From Oceanihabitans sp. (GTDB taxonomy: Bacteria; Bacteroidota; Bacteroidia; Flavobacteriales; Flavobacteriaceae), in assembly GCA_018067265.1 (NCBI GenBank), contig JAGPUY010000239.1:1-9535 (forward strand): a stretch of DNA of 9,535 bases, read 5' to 3'. The first letter of the stretch is position 1. Each line of letters starts with the position of its first letter. Under the pieces are notes generated by a model that did no database searches, had not been told where the DNA came from, and saw only the letters and a list, made by a program, of their open reading frames with translations. Of this stretch, positions 1 to 6,027 are shown piece after piece. Position numbers and translations under genes: made by a program.

Positions 1-284
1 CCTGCGGACTCATAAAACGCGACACACTAGAACATGTAGATATTGGTTTTGCAATGCTTCCAGAAAACGAAGGCAAAGGCTATGGTTATGAATCTTCCGT
101 AGCCGTTTTAAAACTCGCAAAAGAAGTATTTAAGCTTCAAACTATTGTAGCAATCACATTGCCTACCAATGCACCTTCCATTAAATTAATAGAAAAACTA
201 GGTTTAACCTATCAAAAACGAGTAAAACCTTTTGATACTGATGAAGAACTTCTGTTATTTGCAAAAACTTTAAACAAACACTAA
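1..284 (+). CDS. GNAT-family N-acetyltransferase (RimJ/RimL-like), 5' truncated by window edge
   Basis: This is the C-terminal part of a GNAT acetyltransferase, which transfers an acetyl group from acetyl-CoA to an amine. The frame is open from base 3 to the TAA at 282-284, so the gene starts outside the window; the ATG at 54 is internal, because the codons before it (CGLIKRDTLEHVDIGFA) already read as the GNAT central strand. Two family signatures are visible: the acetyl-CoA pyrophosphate loop EGKGYGYE, corresponding to Q/RxxGxG/A, and the C-terminal NAPSIKLIEKLGL, corresponding to the N..S..L.EKLGF pattern of the RimJ/RimL branch. The substrate cannot be told from this fragment. It could modify a ribosomal protein, another protein or a small molecule. 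The family call is firm, the function open. Confidence 0.85.
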   Translation, partial: CGLIKRDTLEHVDIGFAMLPENEGKGYGYESSVAVLKLAKEVFKLQTIVAITLPTNAPSIKLIEKLGLTYQKRVKPFDTDEELLLFAKTLNKH

Positions 285-356
285 AACTTCTATAACTAGA
301 AATCGATATCCACGGGAATAACGATATGAAAGCTATATGTGAACAAAAAAACACAC

Positions 357-692
357 ATGAAACAAACAAAATACATCTATAACGTTACCATGAATTTTGA
401 AGAAGACATTCATGACGAATGGCTAATTTGGATAAAAGAACATATTCCACAAGTACTAGGAACTGGTAAATTTGAAAAAGCAACGCTAACCAAAGTATTA
501 GTAGAAGACAAAATAGAAGGGCACACCTACTCTATTCAGTACACCAGTTATTCTAGAGAAGCCTTAGATGCCTATTATAAAGAAGACGCAGATCGATTAA
601 GAACAGAAGGGCTAAAAAAGTTTGCAGATAAAATGCTTGCCTTTAGAACAGAGCTTCAAATTGTAGATGAATACAATGTTACTTTTAAATAG
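357..692 (+). CDS. DUF4286 family protein
   Basis: A 111-residue soluble protein beginning MKQTKYIYNVTMNFEEDIHDEW. I recognise it as the DUF4286 family, small Bacteroidota proteins of unknown function with an alternating beta-alpha pattern like a ferredoxin/ABM-type fold: a beta strand (IYNVTMNF), a helix (WLIWIKEHIPQVL), then strands such as HTYSIQYTSYS and a helix YKEDADRLRTEGLKKFADK. The family is commonly seen next to rsmA in flavobacteria, as here. I chose the ATG at 357; the frame is also open from a GTG at 339, but that would add only a low-information MNKKTH stretch. There is no signal peptide or membrane segment, and no catalytic motif I can name. Confidence 0.75.
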   Translation: MKQTKYIYNVTMNFEEDIHDEWLIWIKEHIPQVLGTGKFEKATLTKVLVEDKIEGHTYSIQYTSYSREALDAYYKEDADRLRTEGLKKFADKMLAFRTELQIVDEYNVTFK

Positions 693-698
693 TCTAAT

Positions 699-731
699 TT
701 TGTCGTTCTAAATACTAGCAACTTATTTAGC
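699..731 (+). promoter_or_regulatory. possible promoter of rsmA-mgtE
   Basis: TTTG at 699-702 followed 21 bp later by TATTTAGC (724-731) loosely resembles the Bacteroidota primary sigma pattern TTTG-N17-23-TAnnTTTG. It lies between DUF4286 and rsmA. A small stem-loop, AGCAA/TTGCT (748-752 and 757-761), would fall in the leader. The -7 match is imperfect, so this is only a candidate. Confidence 0.25.
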
Positions 732-801
732 GGTACAAGAAAGTAAAAGCAATAGCTTGCTCTGCATTGGAGTTCGTATTAACCGATTAAAAAACAATTA
801 C

Positions 802-1593
802 GTGGCACATAACCATCAAGTAAAAGCAAAGAAAAAATTAGGGCAGCATTTTTTAAAAGATGAAACTATTGCGCAAAAAATTGCAGATTCCCTAACCCTA
901 AAAAACTACAAAAACGTTTTAGAGATTGGTCCAGGAATGGGTGTTTTAACGAAGTATTTACTTAAGAAAGAGGTTACAACACACGTAATAGAAATAGATA
1001 CAGAATCTGTAGAATACCTAAAAAACAACTACCTCAACCTTGCAGATAGAGTTATAGAAAAAGATTTTTTAAAGTACGATTTAAACGAGGTTTTTAAAGG
1101 AGAACCTTTTGCTATAATTGGTAATTTCCCGTATAATATTTCTACGCAAATCGTTTTTAAGACATTAGAAATGCGGGACCAAATTCCAGAGTTTTCTGGG
1201 ATGTTTCAAAAAGAAGTAGCACAACGTATTTGCTCTAAAGAAGGATCTAAAGTCTACGGCATTCTTTCCGTTTTAACGCAAGCTTTCTATGATGCCGAAT
1301 ACTTATTTACCGTTCCACCAGAAGTTTTTAATCCGCCTCCAAGAGTAGAATCGGGAGTGCTTCGTCTTACTAGAAAAGAAGATTACACTTTAGCCTGCGA
1401 TGAAAAAATGCTTTTTAAGGTAGTAAAAACAGCTTTTCAACAGCGAAGAAAAACACTTCGTAACAGTTTAAAAACACTGAATTTATCCGATAGTTTAAGA
1501 GAAGATGTTATCTTTGGCAAACGCCCAGAACAATTAAGTGTCGCACAGTTTATTGCACTCACTTCTTTAATTGAAAATGATGTAAAAGAGTAA
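802..1593 (+). CDS. rsmA: 16S rRNA (adenine(1518)-N(6)/adenine(1519)-N(6))-dimethyltransferase RsmA (KsgA)
   Basis: Dimethylates two adjacent adenosines in the 3'-terminal helix 45 of 16S rRNA using S-adenosylmethionine, a late quality-control step of 30S assembly in the cytoplasm. Counting from the GTG at 802 (263 residues, the usual size), the hallmark GQHFL is at 14-18, SAM motif I EIGPGMG at 41-47, and the catalytic N-F/L-P-Y motif appears as NFPY at 108-111. The C-terminal rRNA-binding domain follows with PPEVFNPPPRVESGVLRL and the basic FQQRRKTLRNSLK. An upstream TTG at 757 would add MLCIGVRINRLKNNY, which does not fit the family, whereas AHNHQVKAKKKLGQHFL is a typical N-terminus; hence GTG 802. 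mgtE begins 6 nt after the stop, which suggests one transcript. All key residues are present. Confidence 0.96.
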   Translation: MAHNHQVKAKKKLGQHFLKDETIAQKIADSLTLKNYKNVLEIGPGMGVLTKYLLKKEVTTHVIEIDTESVEYLKNNYLNLADRVIEKDFLKYDLNEVFKGEPFAIIGNFPYNISTQIVFKTLEMRDQIPEFSGMFQKEVAQRICSKEGSKVYGILSVLTQAFYDAEYLFTVPPEVFNPPPRVESGVLRLTRKEDYTLACDEKMLFKVVKTAFQQRRKTLRNSLKTLNLSDSLREDVIFGKRPEQLSVAQFIALTSLIENDVKE

Positions 1594-1599
1594 AATTTA

Positions 1600-2973
1600 G
1601 TGGAAGAAAACAACGAAAATATTAAGTTTCAAATAAGCGAAGCGCTTATTGAGCAAGTGGCACAATTAGTAGACGCCAGAAAGGATGACGAGCTTTCTAA
1701 GCTATTAAATGATTTTCATCACGCCGATATTGCAGAAATTCTAGATGAAATTAATCTAGAACAAGCCACCTATATTTTCAAACTTCTAGATAGCGAAAAA
1801 ACATCTGAGATTCTTTTAGAACTAGATGATGATAATCGCGAAAAAATACTAGCTAATCTTTCGGTAAAGGAAATTGCCGAAGAATTAGAAGAACTAGATA
1901 CCGATGATGCTGCCGATATTATTTCCGAACTTCCCGAAGCACGTCAAGAACACGTAATTGCACAAATAGAAGATGCGGAACACGCAGCAGATATTCAAGA
2001 ACTTTTAACCTATGATGAGGATTCTGCCGGAGGACTCATGGCAAAAGAGTTGGTTAAAGTAAACGAAAACTGGACCATTAACAGATGTGTAAAAGAAATG
2101 CGTGCGCAGGCAGAAGACGTAACACGCGTGCACTCTATATACGTAGTAGATAATGACGGAAAACTAATTGGTCGCCTATCCCTAAAAGACCTATTAATGG
2201 CTTCTACAAAAGCGCACATCTCCGACGTTTACATACCAAAAGTAGATTATGTAGATGTACATGAAGACGTAGAAGAAGTTGCTAAAATCATGCAGAAATA
2301 TGATCTAGAAGCAATCCCTGTAGTAGACGCAAACAAAACCTTAGTTGGTAGAATTACCATTGATGATATTGTAGATGTTATACGAGAAGAAGCCGAAAAA
2401 GATTACCAACTAGCAGCCGGTATTTCGCGGGATGTAGAGGCCGATGATAGCATCTGGAAACTAACAAAAGCAAGACTACCTTGGCTATTAATTGGTATGT
2501 TTGGTGGTTTAGGTGCCGCAAGCATTATTGAGCATTTTAACCAAGACATGGGCAGTTTTATTGTGCTCTTAAGTTTCGTACCGTTAATTCAAGCAACCGC
2601 AGGAAATGTTGGGGTACAATCCTCGGCAATTGTTGTGCAAGGTTTAGCAAATGACAGCATAGATGGCAACATTTTAAAACGTCTTTTTAAAGAATTTCTT
2701 TTAGGTTTAGTAAACGGTTTTGCCATCGCAGTGATTGGTTTATTAATCACGCATTTCGTGTTTGGCACGCCATACATAGTCTCCATAACCATCGCAATAG
2801 CACTCGTTGCAGTGATTGTAATGGCCGCACTTATAGGTACATTTATCCCTATATTTTTAGACAAAAGAGGTATCGATCCAGCCGTAGCAACAGGACCATT
2901 TATTACCACAAGTAATGATGTCTTTGGTATTTTATTATACTTTTCCATCGCAAAACTTATACTAGGTTTTTAA
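1600..2973 (+). CDS. mgtE: magnesium transporter MgtE
   Basis: An inner-membrane Mg2+ channel/transporter of the MgtE/SLC41 family, 457 residues, close to the family norm of about 450. The order is canonical: an acidic, helical N domain (roughly 1-135, with repeated LLxxLxxxDxADI-type segments); a CBS pair (roughly 140-267, including VHSIYVVDNDGKLIGRLSLKDLL and EAIPVVDANKTLVGRITIDDIV) that senses cytosolic Mg2+; a connecting helix; and five membrane helices near 293-315, 322-350, 366-390, 394-416 and 436-455. The pore signatures GNVGVQSS and DPAVATGPFITTSND are present; D440 probably corresponds to the aspartate of the ion-selectivity site. Translation starts at a GTG 6 nt after rsmA, which suggests translational coupling. 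No leader room exists for a Mg2+ riboswitch here. Confidence 0.95.
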   Translation: MEENNENIKFQISEALIEQVAQLVDARKDDELSKLLNDFHHADIAEILDEINLEQATYIFKLLDSEKTSEILLELDDDNREKILANLSVKEIAEELEELDTDDAADIISELPEARQEHVIAQIEDAEHAADIQELLTYDEDSAGGLMAKELVKVNENWTINRCVKEMRAQAEDVTRVHSIYVVDNDGKLIGRLSLKDLLMASTKAHISDVYIPKVDYVDVHEDVEEVAKIMQKYDLEAIPVVDANKTLVGRITIDDIVDVIREEAEKDYQLAAGISRDVEADDSIWKLTKARLPWLLIGMFGGLGAASIIEHFNQDMGSFIVLLSFVPLIQATAGNVGVQSSAIVVQGLANDSIDGNILKRLFKEFLLGLVNGFAIAVIGLLITHFVFGTPYIVSITIAIALVAVIVMAALIGTFIPIFLDKRGIDPAVATGPFITTSNDVFGILLYFSIAKLILGF

Positions 2974-3125
2974 TTTGGGCGCTTGCCTGCCGGTAGGCAG
3001 GTTACCTTTTGCTCATACCTCACAGGTTTCAAAAACCTGTCAGGATCGCAAAACGTCGCGCTATCACTACTCGCTTTTTTATGAAAAATAAAAAGAGCTC
3101 AAACATGCCGTTCTATCGCTAACGC
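2974..3125. repeat. composite hairpin-rich intergenic repeat of flavobacterial type
   Basis: This 152-nt stretch begins TTTGGGCG right after the mgtE stop and ends with CCGTTCTATCGCTAACGC. From memory, those ends and the internal GTCGCGCTATC match a repeat scattered in many flavobacterial genomes; this was not verified by search. Nested inside are two hairpins: CCTGCC-GGTA-GGCAGG (2986-3001) and ACAGGTTT-CAA-AAACCTGT (3022-3040), the latter extended by CCT/AGG. A third, AT-rich stem forms from TTTTTTAT with ATAAAAA (3075-3094). No open reading frame is credible here. It could act as an mRNA 3'-end structure for mgtE or be a REP-like non-autonomous element. Confidence 0.6.
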
Positions 3126-3225
3126 AAATACAAAATAGCAAAGAACTTCCTCCCTATTTTAGGAAACCTGCATTCTGCTTTATGAAAACAGAATCCGAAA
3201 GCGTAAAATATTGTATTTTTATAGC
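3126..3225 (+). other. leader region of the cupin gene with two small hairpins
   Basis: About 100 non-coding bases between the composite repeat and the cupin start. Two small inverted repeats follow one another: TTCCT/AGGAA (3147-3151 and 3161-3165) and ATTCTG/CAGAAT (3172-3177 and 3189-3194). An AT-rich stretch, TATTGTATTTTTATAGC, abuts the start codon and may carry promoter elements, but I see no clear -33/-7 pair. It may be leader or operator sequence; nothing firmer can be said. Confidence 0.3.
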
Positions 3226-3624
3226 ATGAAAGCAATTAACATAAGTAACAAGTTTACTAAATTTAGTGTAAACTGGCATCCACATCAAATTGCTGTGGTA
3301 GACAACATGCAAGTCATTTTAGCAAAACTAAAAGGAGAATTTGTTTGGCATAGTCATGAAAATGAAGATGAATTGTTTCATGTTATTAAGGGCACCTTAT
3401 ATATGCAATTTCGCGCTTCGTCCTCCAACGCAGCAAGCAAAGGAGGAATAAGAACAGAAATAGTAAAAGAAGGCGAAATCATTGTAGTACCAAAAGGCGT
3501 AGAACACAATCCGTGTACAAAAAACAATGAAGAAGTGCATGTGCTTCTTTTTGAAAAACTAGACACAGCCCACACCGGAAAAGTGAAGCACGAAAAAACA
3601 CAAACAGAATATCCGAAAATATAA
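3226..3624 (+). CDS. cupin domain-containing protein
   Basis: A 132-residue single-domain cupin, a small beta-barrel that usually binds a metal. Motif 1 is complete: G37 followed by HSHENEDELFHVIKG (42-56), giving likely ligands H42, H44 and E49. Motif 2, GEIIVVPKGVEH (83-94), supplies H94, though the usual final Asn is a Thr. Substrate and reaction cannot be inferred; such proteins range from sugar isomerases to dioxygenases and pure binding proteins. I chose the ATG at 3226, since the TTG at 3211 would only add MYFYS translated from promoter-like sequence. Between the motifs lies an unusual low-complexity stretch, ASSSNAASKGGIR (64-76), encoded by GC-richer DNA with a TCCTCC/GGAGGA inverted repeat. 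It looks like an in-frame insertion in a loop. Confidence 0.88.
   Translation: MKAINISNKFTKFSVNWHPHQIAVVDNMQVILAKLKGEFVWHSHENEDELFHVIKGTLYMQFRASSSNAASKGGIRTEIVKEGEIIVVPKGVEHNPCTKNNEEVHVLLFEKLDTAHTGKVKHEKTQTEYPKI
3421..3447. repeat. inverted repeat inside the cupin coding sequence
   Basis: TCCTCC (3421-3426) and GGAGGA (3442-3447) form a 6-bp stem around a 15-nt spacer. It encodes the Ser/Ala/Gly-rich insert of the cupin loop and is visibly richer in G+C than the gene around it. It may be the remains of a short palindromic element tolerated in frame. Confidence 0.4.
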
Positions 3625-3640
3625 TAATAATCTTAATGCC

Positions 3641-3662
3641 ACACGGAGCGCAGTCGAAGTGT
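3641..3662. repeat. short interspersed repeat with GAGCGCAGTCGAAG core
   Basis: The ACAC/GTGT arms (3641-3644, 3659-3662) flank the core GAGCGCAGTCGAAG in the gap between the cupin and dehydrogenase genes. I recall this core as a frequent intergenic repeat, usually with CACTGAGCGCAGTCGAAGTG, in flavobacteria and some other phyla. Here one T of the consensus is a G. It ends 7 nt before the dehydrogenase start codon, close enough to affect initiation. Confidence 0.6.
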
Positions 3663-3669
3663 CTTATCT

Positions 3670-4608
3670 ATGAAAATCCTCCACCTAGATTCCAATCATT
3701 CCCTATTAATAGATCAGTTAAACGATTTAGGATGCACTAATCATGAAGATTATACTTCTTCCAAAGAAGACATTCTAAATAAAATACATGAATACGATGG
3801 CTTTATAATTAGAAGTCGTTTTTCTATAGACAAACAATTTCTAGATGCAGCCACAAACCTAAAATTTATTGGTCGTGTTGGGGCAGGATTAGAAAACATA
3901 GACTGCGAATATGCAGAAAGCAAAGGCATCCATTTAATTTCGGCACCAGAAGGAAACCGAAATGCAGTAGGTGAACACAGTTTAGCTATGCTACTTAGTT
4001 TATTCAATAAACTGAATAAAGCAGATCAAGAAGTACGATCTGGAAAATGGTTACGCGAAGCAAATCGCGGCATAGAACTAGACGGAAACACCATTGGTTT
4101 AATTGGTTATGGAAACATGGGAAAAGCATTCGCTAAAAAACTACGAGGTTTTGAAGTAGATGTTTTGTGTTATGATATTAAACCAAATGTTGGAGATAAA
4201 AATGCAGAACAAGTACCTTTAGAAATTCTATTTCAAGAAGCCGATGTTTTAAGTTTACACACACCAGAAACACCATTAACTACTACTATGGTGGACGAAA
4301 ATTTCATAAATAAATTTGCTAAACCATTCTGGTTAATAAACACAGCAAGAGGAAAAAGTGTGGTTACTAAAGATTTGGTTTCGGCATTACAATCTGGTAA
4401 AATCTTGGGAGCAGGACTCGACGTTTTAGAATACGAAAAAGCATCGTTTGAAAATTTATTCTCTTCCAATATGCCAGAAGCATTTCAGTATTTAATACAA
4501 GCAGAAAATGTTTTGCTTTCTCCGCATGTTGCAGGTTGGACTAAAGAAAGTAAAGAAAAACTAGCACAAACTATTGTCAATAAAATTCAGCTTTTTTTTA
4601 AGCTTTAA
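3670..4608 (+). CDS. NAD-dependent D-2-hydroxyacid dehydrogenase (phosphoglycerate dehydrogenase-like)
   Basis: A cytoplasmic oxidoreductase of the D-isomer-specific 2-hydroxyacid dehydrogenase family, 312 residues. The nucleotide-binding domain has GYGNMG at 146-151, and D169 at the end of the second strand (CYDIKP) favours NAD over NADP. The catalytic triad is visible: R227 in NTARG, E256 in LDVLEYE and H286 in LSPHVAGW. The N-terminal part carries GRVGAGLENID, typical of the substrate domain. The C-terminal ACT domain of classical SerA is absent, so serine feedback through that domain is not expected. It may serve as the 3-phosphoglycerate dehydrogenase of serine synthesis, but no serC or serB lies nearby and other 2-oxoacids are possible. 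An insertion between E256 and H286 (EKASFENLFSSNMPEAFQYL) lengthens that loop. Confidence 0.9.
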   Translation: MKILHLDSNHSLLIDQLNDLGCTNHEDYTSSKEDILNKIHEYDGFIIRSRFSIDKQFLDAATNLKFIGRVGAGLENIDCEYAESKGIHLISAPEGNRNAVGEHSLAMLLSLFNKLNKADQEVRSGKWLREANRGIELDGNTIGLIGYGNMGKAFAKKLRGFEVDVLCYDIKPNVGDKNAEQVPLEILFQEADVLSLHTPETPLTTTMVDENFINKFAKPFWLINTARGKSVVTKDLVSALQSGKILGAGLDVLEYEKASFENLFSSNMPEAFQYLIQAENVLLSPHVAGWTKESKEKLAQTIVNKIQLFFKL

Positions 4609-4624
4609 TAGCTTTCTATTTTCA
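4600..4624 (+). terminator. weak terminator-like hairpin at the dehydrogenase stop
   Basis: AAGCT (4600-4604), loop TTAAT, AGCTT (4610-4614), followed by the moderately T-rich TCTATTTTCA. The stem spans the stop codon. It is short and the T-tract interrupted, so termination is only possible, not sure. Confidence 0.3.
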
Positions 4625-4668
4625 TAAAAATAAATTCACTAAATTTAAATCACTAAAAACAACCAACT

Positions 4669-5091
4669 ATGCATCCTATACTCAGAAATATTTTAGCCGT
4701 AATCTTCGGCTGGTTCGGTGGTAGTCTTATAAACATGTCCATTATCCAATTAGGAAACAAACTATTTCCAATAGAAGGTATCGACCCTAATGACATGAAT
4801 GCTTTGGCAGAAATAATGCCAACGCTAGAAGTCCATCACTTTATTTTTCCTTTTTTAGGACACGCTTTAGGGACGTTTATTGGAGCTATAATCGCTGGTC
4901 TTATAGCATTTAATCATAAAATGAAATTTGCTTTAGCTATCGGAGCACTATTCCTATTAGGAGGAATTGCTGTAAATTATATGTTACCAGGACCAACATG
5001 GTTTGCCGTTGCAGATATTCTTATAGCCTACATCCCAATGGCTTGGCTTGGTGGAAAAATAGCAACTAGAAAATCCAACAAAACGAGTTAA
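4669..5091 (+). CDS. small four-helix integral membrane protein, function unknown
   Basis: A 140-residue hydrophobic protein I cannot assign to a characterised family. Four membrane helices can be seen: about 8-28 (LAVIFGWFGGSLINM), 58-80 (FPFLGHALGTFIGAIIAGLIA), 86-107 (KFALAIGALFLLGGIAVNYML) and 110-132 (TWFAVADILIAYIPMAWLGGKIA). The first loop (residues 29-55) is acidic and Pro/Asn-rich (FPIEGIDPNDMN), and the C-terminus is basic (ATRKSNKTS), which suggests it lies in the cytoplasm. Small glycines within helices 2-4 suggest tight packing. A conserved-looking His pair (VHH) and a GHALG motif precede or begin helix 2. The next gene starts 6 nt after the stop, so the two are likely co-transcribed. 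Confidence 0.75.
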   Translation: MHPILRNILAVIFGWFGGSLINMSIIQLGNKLFPIEGIDPNDMNALAEIMPTLEVHHFIFPFLGHALGTFIGAIIAGLIAFNHKMKFALAIGALFLLGGIAVNYMLPGPTWFAVADILIAYIPMAWLGGKIATRKSNKTS

Positions 5092-5097
5092 TATACC

Positions 5098-5553
5098 ATG
5101 CAATACGAAGCAAGTTCACCAGAAGATTATATTCATCAAGCTCCAGAAGAAAGACAAGTAGTTCTAAAAAAACTACGCAAAACGATTACCGACCATTTAC
5201 CGGAAGGTTTTCAAGAGGTAATTTCTTATGGTATGATTGGTTATGTGGTGCCGCATGCTATTTATCCCGATGGGTATCATTGTGATCCTAAAAAACCATT
5301 GCCATTTATGAGTTTTGCTTCACAAAAAAATTCTATAAACCTATATCATATGGGTATTTATGCAAAACCAGAGATACACGATTGGTTTGTTTCCGAATAT
5401 CCAAAACACTGCAAACGCAAATTAGATATGGGAAAAAGCTGTATCCGATTTAAAAAAATAGAAGAAATCCCGTTCGATCTTATTGGAGAATTATGCTCCA
5501 AATTAACCGTGGATGCATGGATTGACATTTACGAGAAAGCATTTAAGAAATAG
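5098..5553 (+). CDS. DUF1801 domain-containing protein
   Basis: A 151-residue soluble protein of the DUF1801 (YdhG-like) family, whose fold is related to YjbR and CyaY/frataxin-type proteins; its biochemical role is not established. Recognisable elements are the N-terminal helix YIHQAPEERQVVLKKLRKTI, the strand region EVISYGMIGYVV, the central KNSINLYHMGIY and the near C-terminal GKSCIRFKKIEEIP, in the usual order. Length is somewhat above the core domain, with an extra loop containing HAIYPDGYHCDPKKPLPF. No signal peptide or membrane segment. It starts at ATG 5098, directly after the membrane-protein gene, and is followed by a short hairpin before the VOC gene. Confidence 0.82.
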   Translation: MQYEASSPEDYIHQAPEERQVVLKKLRKTITDHLPEGFQEVISYGMIGYVVPHAIYPDGYHCDPKKPLPFMSFASQKNSINLYHMGIYAKPEIHDWFVSEYPKHCKRKLDMGKSCIRFKKIEEIPFDLIGELCSKLTVDAWIDIYEKAFKK

Positions 5554-5573
5554 ATTTCCGCCTTCGCGGAAAT
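5554..5573. repeat. perfect 8-bp hairpin between DUF1801 and VOC genes
   Basis: ATTTCCGC-CTTC-GCGGAAAT begins at the base after the DUF1801 stop. The stem is perfect and more GC-rich than its surroundings, but on the + strand it is followed by an A-run rather than a T-run, so a classical intrinsic terminator is not supported. TTTCCGC...GCGGAAA hairpins are, as I recall, common interspersed palindromes in flavobacteria. It may stabilise the upstream mRNA end. Confidence 0.6.
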
Positions 5574-5589
5574 TAAAAAAATACAATTT

Positions 5590-5976
5590 ATGAAAAAACG
5601 AGTTACAGGAATTGGCGGATTATTCTTTAAAACGAAAGATCCAAAAGCAGCAAAAGATTGGTACAAAAAACATCTTGGTTTTAATACCGACGATTACGGA
5701 TCTACTTTTTGGTGGAAAGATAAAGAAGGAAAAGACTGTTCTACACAATGGAGTCCTTTTGCAGCAGACTCCAAACACTTTGAACCTTCCAAGAAAGACT
5801 TTATGTTTAACTATCGAGTAGAAAACTTAAAGGAATTATTAGCGACTTTAAAAGAAGAAGGAGTTACTATTGTTGGTAAAATGGAAGAATATGAATACGG
5901 CAAATTTGGCTGGATTTTAGATAACGATGGCAACAAAATTGAACTTTGGGAACCCGTAGACAAAGCCTTTTTATAA
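5590..5976 (+). CDS. VOC family protein (glyoxalase/bleomycin-resistance-like)
   Basis: A 128-residue single-domain member of the vicinal oxygen chelate superfamily. It shows the beta-alpha-beta-beta-beta repeats: GIGGLFFKTKDPKAAKDWYKKHLGF at the N-terminus (the common '...F..ff.d..a...FY...LGF' pattern), and near the end GWILDNDGNKIELWEP, the classical 'DPdGN.iELwep' closing strand, with E118 as potential metal ligand. The first metal-ligand position, usually His at the end of strand 1, appears to be Phe or Lys, so metal binding is uncertain, and it may be a non-catalytic or binding member. Many aromatic residues (STFWWKD, QWSPF) could line a hydrophobic pocket. The substrate is unknown. The ATG at 5590 is supported by the family start. 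Confidence 0.86.
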   Translation: MKKRVTGIGGLFFKTKDPKAAKDWYKKHLGFNTDDYGSTFWWKDKEGKDCSTQWSPFAADSKHFEPSKKDFMFNYRVENLKELLATLKEEGVTIVGKMEEYEYGKFGWILDNDGNKIELWEPVDKAFL

Positions 5977-6027
5977 CTAAGAACCTTCAAAATCTCTAAC
6001 ACAAACACCATTTTAAAAGAGAATACC

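Noticed and set aside
339..356. GTG start for the DUF4286 protein
   Set aside because: An ATG 18 nt downstream gives the familiar short N-terminus ahead of the first beta strand.
757..801. TTG start for rsmA
   Set aside because: The extra 15 residues are not typical of RsmA, and the GTG at 802 gives the expected N-terminus and length.
2589..2948. Antisense open frame of 119 codons within mgtE
   Set aside because: It is the shadow of the membrane-helix codons of mgtE; its translation has no recognisable domain.
2974..3225. Small RNA or tRNA gene in the gap after mgtE
   Set aside because: No cloverleaf or T-loop consensus is present; the hairpins are better explained as interspersed palindromes.
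5554..5573. Intrinsic terminator after the DUF1801 gene
   Set aside because: The hairpin is perfect, but the following bases on the + strand are A-rich, not T-rich; listed as a repeat instead.
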